Assembly: GCF_002362315.1 (NCBI RefSeq)
Contig: NZ_MTZV01000006.1
Location: forward strand, 434,001-498,000
Length of the DNA: 64,000 nucleotides
Direction of reading: 5' to 3'
Source of the DNA: Paraburkholderia acidicola
GTDB taxonomy: Bacteria > Pseudomonadota > Gammaproteobacteria > Burkholderiales > Burkholderiaceae
Shown: positions 61,397-64,000 of the stretch, piece by piece
Position numbering within the stretch: position 1 is the stretch's first letter
Layout: every line of letters starts with the position of its first letter
Notes under the pieces: model-generated
Seen by the model: the letters and a program-made list of their open reading frames with translations, nothing else
Database searches by the model: none
What the model was told of the DNA's origin: nothing
Program-made: the position numbers and the translations under genes

Positions 61397-61588
61397 TCAC
61401 TTGCACTCAATGCGCACAATCGAATTGCCTGACGAGTCAGCACTCGCCGGCGGATTCGGACACGGCGATACCCCGTCCGGCGAGAAGTTGACCGGCACCC
61501 GCAGACGGTAACGGTCCGCGCTCACCGTCGCTGGTACTACGCACTCCGATTTCTGGATTGCTTCAACCGCTGACGCATCGAGTCGAGC
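61397..61588 (-). pseudogene. Remnant of a TonB-C-domain protein
   Basis: 64 codons open between an upstream TAA and a TGA at 61397. The reading is ARLDASAVEAIQKSECVVP, then DRYRLRVPVNFSPDGVSP, the end of a TonB C-terminal domain. No start codon or N-terminal part is left. A terminator in the right direction follows, as expected for the tail of a former gene. A complete gene of the same type is at 53758. Confidence 0.65.
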
Positions 61589-61634
61589 TTATACTGCATA
61601 GCCATCAAGCATCCCACGCCCCACTCTGCCCTCC

Positions 61635-62198
61635 ATGACCGAACCGCGACTTATCGAAATCACGCCCGCCACACATGGCGTCGACATCGATCTCGTCTAT
61701 GCCACCGCGCGCAACCTGACCGGCAAAGCCATCTACAAAGCGGCCCGCTGCCTGCTGCTCGAACCCGCTGAGGTCGCGTTGCGCAAGGCAGTAGAAATTG
61801 CCCGCGACGCCCGCCTGACACTACGGATTTTCGACGCCTACCGTCCGCGCGAGGCGCAACAGGTGCTCTGGGATTTCCTGCCCGATCCCACCTACATCGC
61901 CGAGCCTGGTCGTGGTTCGAACCACAGCCGCGGCACAGCGATCGATCTGACTTTGCTCGATGCAAGCGGCAGCGAACTCGACATGGGCACGGGTTTCGAC
62001 GCGATGACGATCGAGTCCGAACACTTTCATCCGGGTCTGCCCGAACACGTGCAGCGCAATCGCCTGTTACTGCTCGGCATCATGCATGCCGCGGGCTTCA
62101 TGCACATCAAGAGCGAATGGTGGCATTACGAGTTGCCCGGTTCCCGTACGCTGCCTCTGATCGACGACACCGAAAGCGGCCTATTGCATCTCATGTAA
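61635..62198 (+). CDS. ddpX: D-alanyl-D-alanine dipeptidase (VanX/DdpX family)
   Basis: 187 residues. Zinc-peptidase motifs are SNHSRGTAIDLT (S-x-H-x6-D) and SEWWHYEL (E-x-x-H), with the substrate-side arginine in DAYRPREAQ. It cleaves D-Ala-D-Ala, which lets cells reuse cell-wall dipeptide. There is no signal peptide, so it is cytoplasmic. The peptide-transporter genes that follow match the ddpXABCDF order of E. coli, where imported D-Ala-D-Ala is split inside the cell. Confidence 0.93.
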   Translation: MTEPRLIEITPATHGVDIDLVYATARNLTGKAIYKAARCLLLEPAEVALRKAVEIARDARLTLRIFDAYRPREAQQVLWDFLPDPTYIAEPGRGSNHSRGTAIDLTLLDASGSELDMGTGFDAMTIESEHFHPGLPEHVQRNRLLLLGIMHAAGFMHIKSEWWHYELPGSRTLPLIDDTESGLLHLM

Positions 62199-62245
62199 TG
62201 GCGTGGTTCCCTGACAGACTCTCCCCCATCCCTTATGGAGCGAGT

Positions 62246-63853
62246 ATGAAACTGGTATTGCGCAATGCACTGGCGGCTGCAGCGATCGCCTCCGCCTTGA
62301 CCTTGTCATTCACCGCGGTCAGCCCCGCCGCTGCGGCGACACCGAAAGACATGTTCGTCATGGCGACGTTCCTCGATGAATTCACCACGCTCGATCCCGG
62401 TGAGATCTACGAACTGGTGCCCGAAGAATATGTGGCCAATACCTATGACCGGCTCGTGCGCGTCGATCTGAAAGACCCGTCGAAGTTCAACGGCGATGTC
62501 GCGCAATCATGGTCCGTCAGTTCCGATGGCCTGACTTTCACGTTCAAGATCCGCCCCGGTCTCAAGTTCCACTCGGGTAATCCGTTGACTGCCGATGACG
62601 TCGCGTGGTCGATCCAGCGCACGGTCCTGCTCGACAAGGGGGCGGCCGCCGTGCTGCAAGGCATCGGTCTGACCAAAGACAATGCGCTGACTAACGTCAG
62701 GAAGATCGACGACACCACCGTCAGTGTGACGACCGACCAGAAATACGCCCCGACCTTCGTCCTGAACGTGCTCGGCGCGTGGCCTGCCTCGGTGGTCGAC
62801 AAGCAGTTGTTGCTCTCGCACCAGAAAGGCAATGACTTCGGCAACGACTGGCTGCGCACCAACGAGGCCGGTTCCGGCGCCTATAAGCTCGTCAAGTGGA
62901 CGGCCAACGACAGCATCGTGCTGCAGCGCTTCGACGGTTATCGCTTGCCGCTCGCGATGAAGCGCATTGTGCTGCGTCACGTGCCGGAAGCATCGAGCCA
63001 GCGCTTGCTGCTCGAGAACGGCGACGTCGATGTGGCGCGCAATCTGAGCCCGGACGATCTGACCGCGCTGACAAAATCCGGCAAGGCGTATACCACCGCC
63101 GTGCCGCAGGCAACGCTCCTGTATCTCGGCCTCAACGTCAAAAATCCGAACCTCGCGAAGCCGGAAGTCCAGCAAGCCATGAAATGGCTGATCGACTATA
63201 ACGGCATCCAGAGCAATGTCGCGAAGACCACCTACAAGGTGCACGAAACGTTTCTTCCGGAAGGTTTTCTCGGCGCGCTGAACACGAATCCGTACCAGCA
63301 GAACGTCGCCAAGGCCAAGGCATTGCTCGTCAAAGCCGGACTGCCGAATGGTTTTTCCGTCACGATGGACGTGCGTAACGGCTATCCATACGGTGAAATC
63401 GCCGAGGCCGTACAGGCCAATCTCGCCCAGGGCGGTATCAAGGTGCAACTCATCCCGGGCGACAACAAGCAGACGCTGGCGAAGTATCGTTCGCGCTCGC
63501 ACGACATCTATATCGGCGAATGGTCGGCGGACTACATCGATCCGCACAGCAACGCGCAGGGCTTCACCTGGAATCCGGACAATTCCGAGAAGTCCGCCTA
63601 CAAGATGCTCGCGTGGCGCAACTCGTGGGATATTCCCGATCTGACGAAGGAGACCAACGCGGCGCTTGCGGAATCATCAACGGCGAAGCGCGCCGAGATG
63701 TACCAGACGATGCAGAAGCAGATGCTCGCCAACTCGCCCTTCGTGATCATGTTCCAGCAGGTCTCGCAGGTGGCTGCGCGACCGGGCGTGACGGGGCTCG
63801 AGGTGGGTCCGATCAATGACCTCGTGTCGTATCGCGATCTGAAGAAGCAGTAA
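62246..63853 (+). CDS. ddpA: Peptide ABC transporter substrate-binding protein (DdpA/DppA-like)
   Basis: 535 residues from ATG 62246 (GGAG upstream); the frame is open to 62117 inside ddpX. The signal peptide ends SPAAAA. The SBP_bac_5 fold is shown by DVAQSWSVSSDGLTFTFKIR, GLKFHSGNPLTADDVAWSI and ATLLYLGLNVKNP. It captures D-Ala-D-Ala or related peptides in the periplasm. Linkage to ddpX supports the dipeptide role. Confidence 0.88.
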   Translation: MKLVLRNALAAAAIASALTLSFTAVSPAAAATPKDMFVMATFLDEFTTLDPGEIYELVPEEYVANTYDRLVRVDLKDPSKFNGDVAQSWSVSSDGLTFTFKIRPGLKFHSGNPLTADDVAWSIQRTVLLDKGAAAVLQGIGLTKDNALTNVRKIDDTTVSVTTDQKYAPTFVLNVLGAWPASVVDKQLLLSHQKGNDFGNDWLRTNEAGSGAYKLVKWTANDSIVLQRFDGYRLPLAMKRIVLRHVPEASSQRLLLENGDVDVARNLSPDDLTALTKSGKAYTTAVPQATLLYLGLNVKNPNLAKPEVQQAMKWLIDYNGIQSNVAKTTYKVHETFLPEGFLGALNTNPYQQNVAKAKALLVKAGLPNGFSVTMDVRNGYPYGEIAEAVQANLAQGGIKVQLIPGDNKQTLAKYRSRSHDIYIGEWSADYIDPHSNAQGFTWNPDNSEKSAYKMLAWRNSWDIPDLTKETNAALAESSTAKRAEMYQTMQKQMLANSPFVIMFQQVSQVAARPGVTGLEVGPINDLVSYRDLKKQ

Positions 63854-63908
63854 CGTATGCGTCGAAGGCGCCGCTTTCCTGGCTTCGCCTTCGACCGGGG
63901 AACCCATC

Positions 63909-64000
63909 ATGTCGACGCCCCTCACGACGTTCGAACGCATCCGTGTGCTCTCAGCCGAACGCGCCAGTGTGCGCTGGACCTTGCGCCTCGTGCGCTGGAT
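63909..64000 (+). CDS. Peptide ABC transporter permease (partial, first 30 residues)
   Basis: An open frame from ATG 63909 that runs off the right edge, encoding MSTPLTTFERIRVLSAERAS and ten more residues. No membrane helix is reached. The call rests mainly on position, 55 bp after the binding protein gene, where ddp/dpp operons carry the first permease. Confidence 0.5.
   Translation, partial: MSTPLTTFERIRVLSAERASVRWTLRLVRW

Overview
The window is high-GC DNA with dense, tightly packed operons and looks like a chromosomal segment of the Burkholderia sensu lato group, most likely Paraburkholderia or Caballeronia. The grounds are gene content (extended-hopanoid genes hpnJ/hpnI/hpnL, repeated S10 serine carboxypeptidase lipoproteins, thuEFGKAB with a LamB-type porin, many QseB/PmrA-type two-component systems) and codon style. 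No rRNA, tRNA, CRISPR array, plasmid origin or intact insertion sequence was found.

Layout. 0-5 kb: the start of an MFS transporter, an alpha/beta hydrolase and a divergent LysR regulator, then ahpC-ahpF peroxide defence. 5.5-9.1 kb: a secreted S10 peptidase paired with a small EF-hand-like protein, then a secreted alpha/beta hydrolase. 9.5-20.3 kb: two unknown proteins, a Fur-family regulator, a hopanoid side-chain operon, and two QseBC/PmrAB-like systems around a small membrane protein. Four copies of a CTTAAG-N5-CTTMAG direct repeat sit at promoter positions in this block. 20.5-24.3 kb: a PAS-GGDEF protein with a dead EAL domain, a LuxR solo and a small membrane protein. 24.3-26.6 kb: a second S10/EF-hand pair. 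27-31.7 kb: SoxC/SoxD-like sulfite oxidation and a sulfonate-type ABC transporter. 32-43.7 kb: a response regulator and hybrid kinase followed by thuEFGKAB and lamB for disaccharide uptake. 43.8-45.5 kb: an AraC regulator, a glyoxalase-fold protein and an NTF2-fold protein. 45.6-47.9 kb: a third S10/EF-hand pair.

48.7-56.8 kb is an accessory stretch with lower GC in places. It holds a TetR/esterase locus with twin operators, a dehydrogenase remnant, a secreted unknown, a Tlde1-type L,D-transpeptidase-fold toxin with a small membrane protein as likely immunity partner, a TonB-C lipoprotein, a truncated inovirus-type secretin and several unknown membrane or lipoproteins. 56.8-64 kb: an EnvZ/OmpR-like system with a small EF-hand protein, a cluster of repetitive secreted proteins, a TonB-C remnant, and the start of a ddp-type D-Ala-D-Ala dipeptidase/peptide transport operon that runs off the right edge.

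Three things stand out. The S10 peptidase/EF-hand-like pair occurs three times in 64 kb, with matching promoters on two copies. The PmrA/QseB-type box is repeated in front of the Fur-family gene, the hopanoid operon, a small membrane protein and a two-component system. The Tlde1-like gene and the small membrane gene overlap as an orphan toxin/immunity pair.
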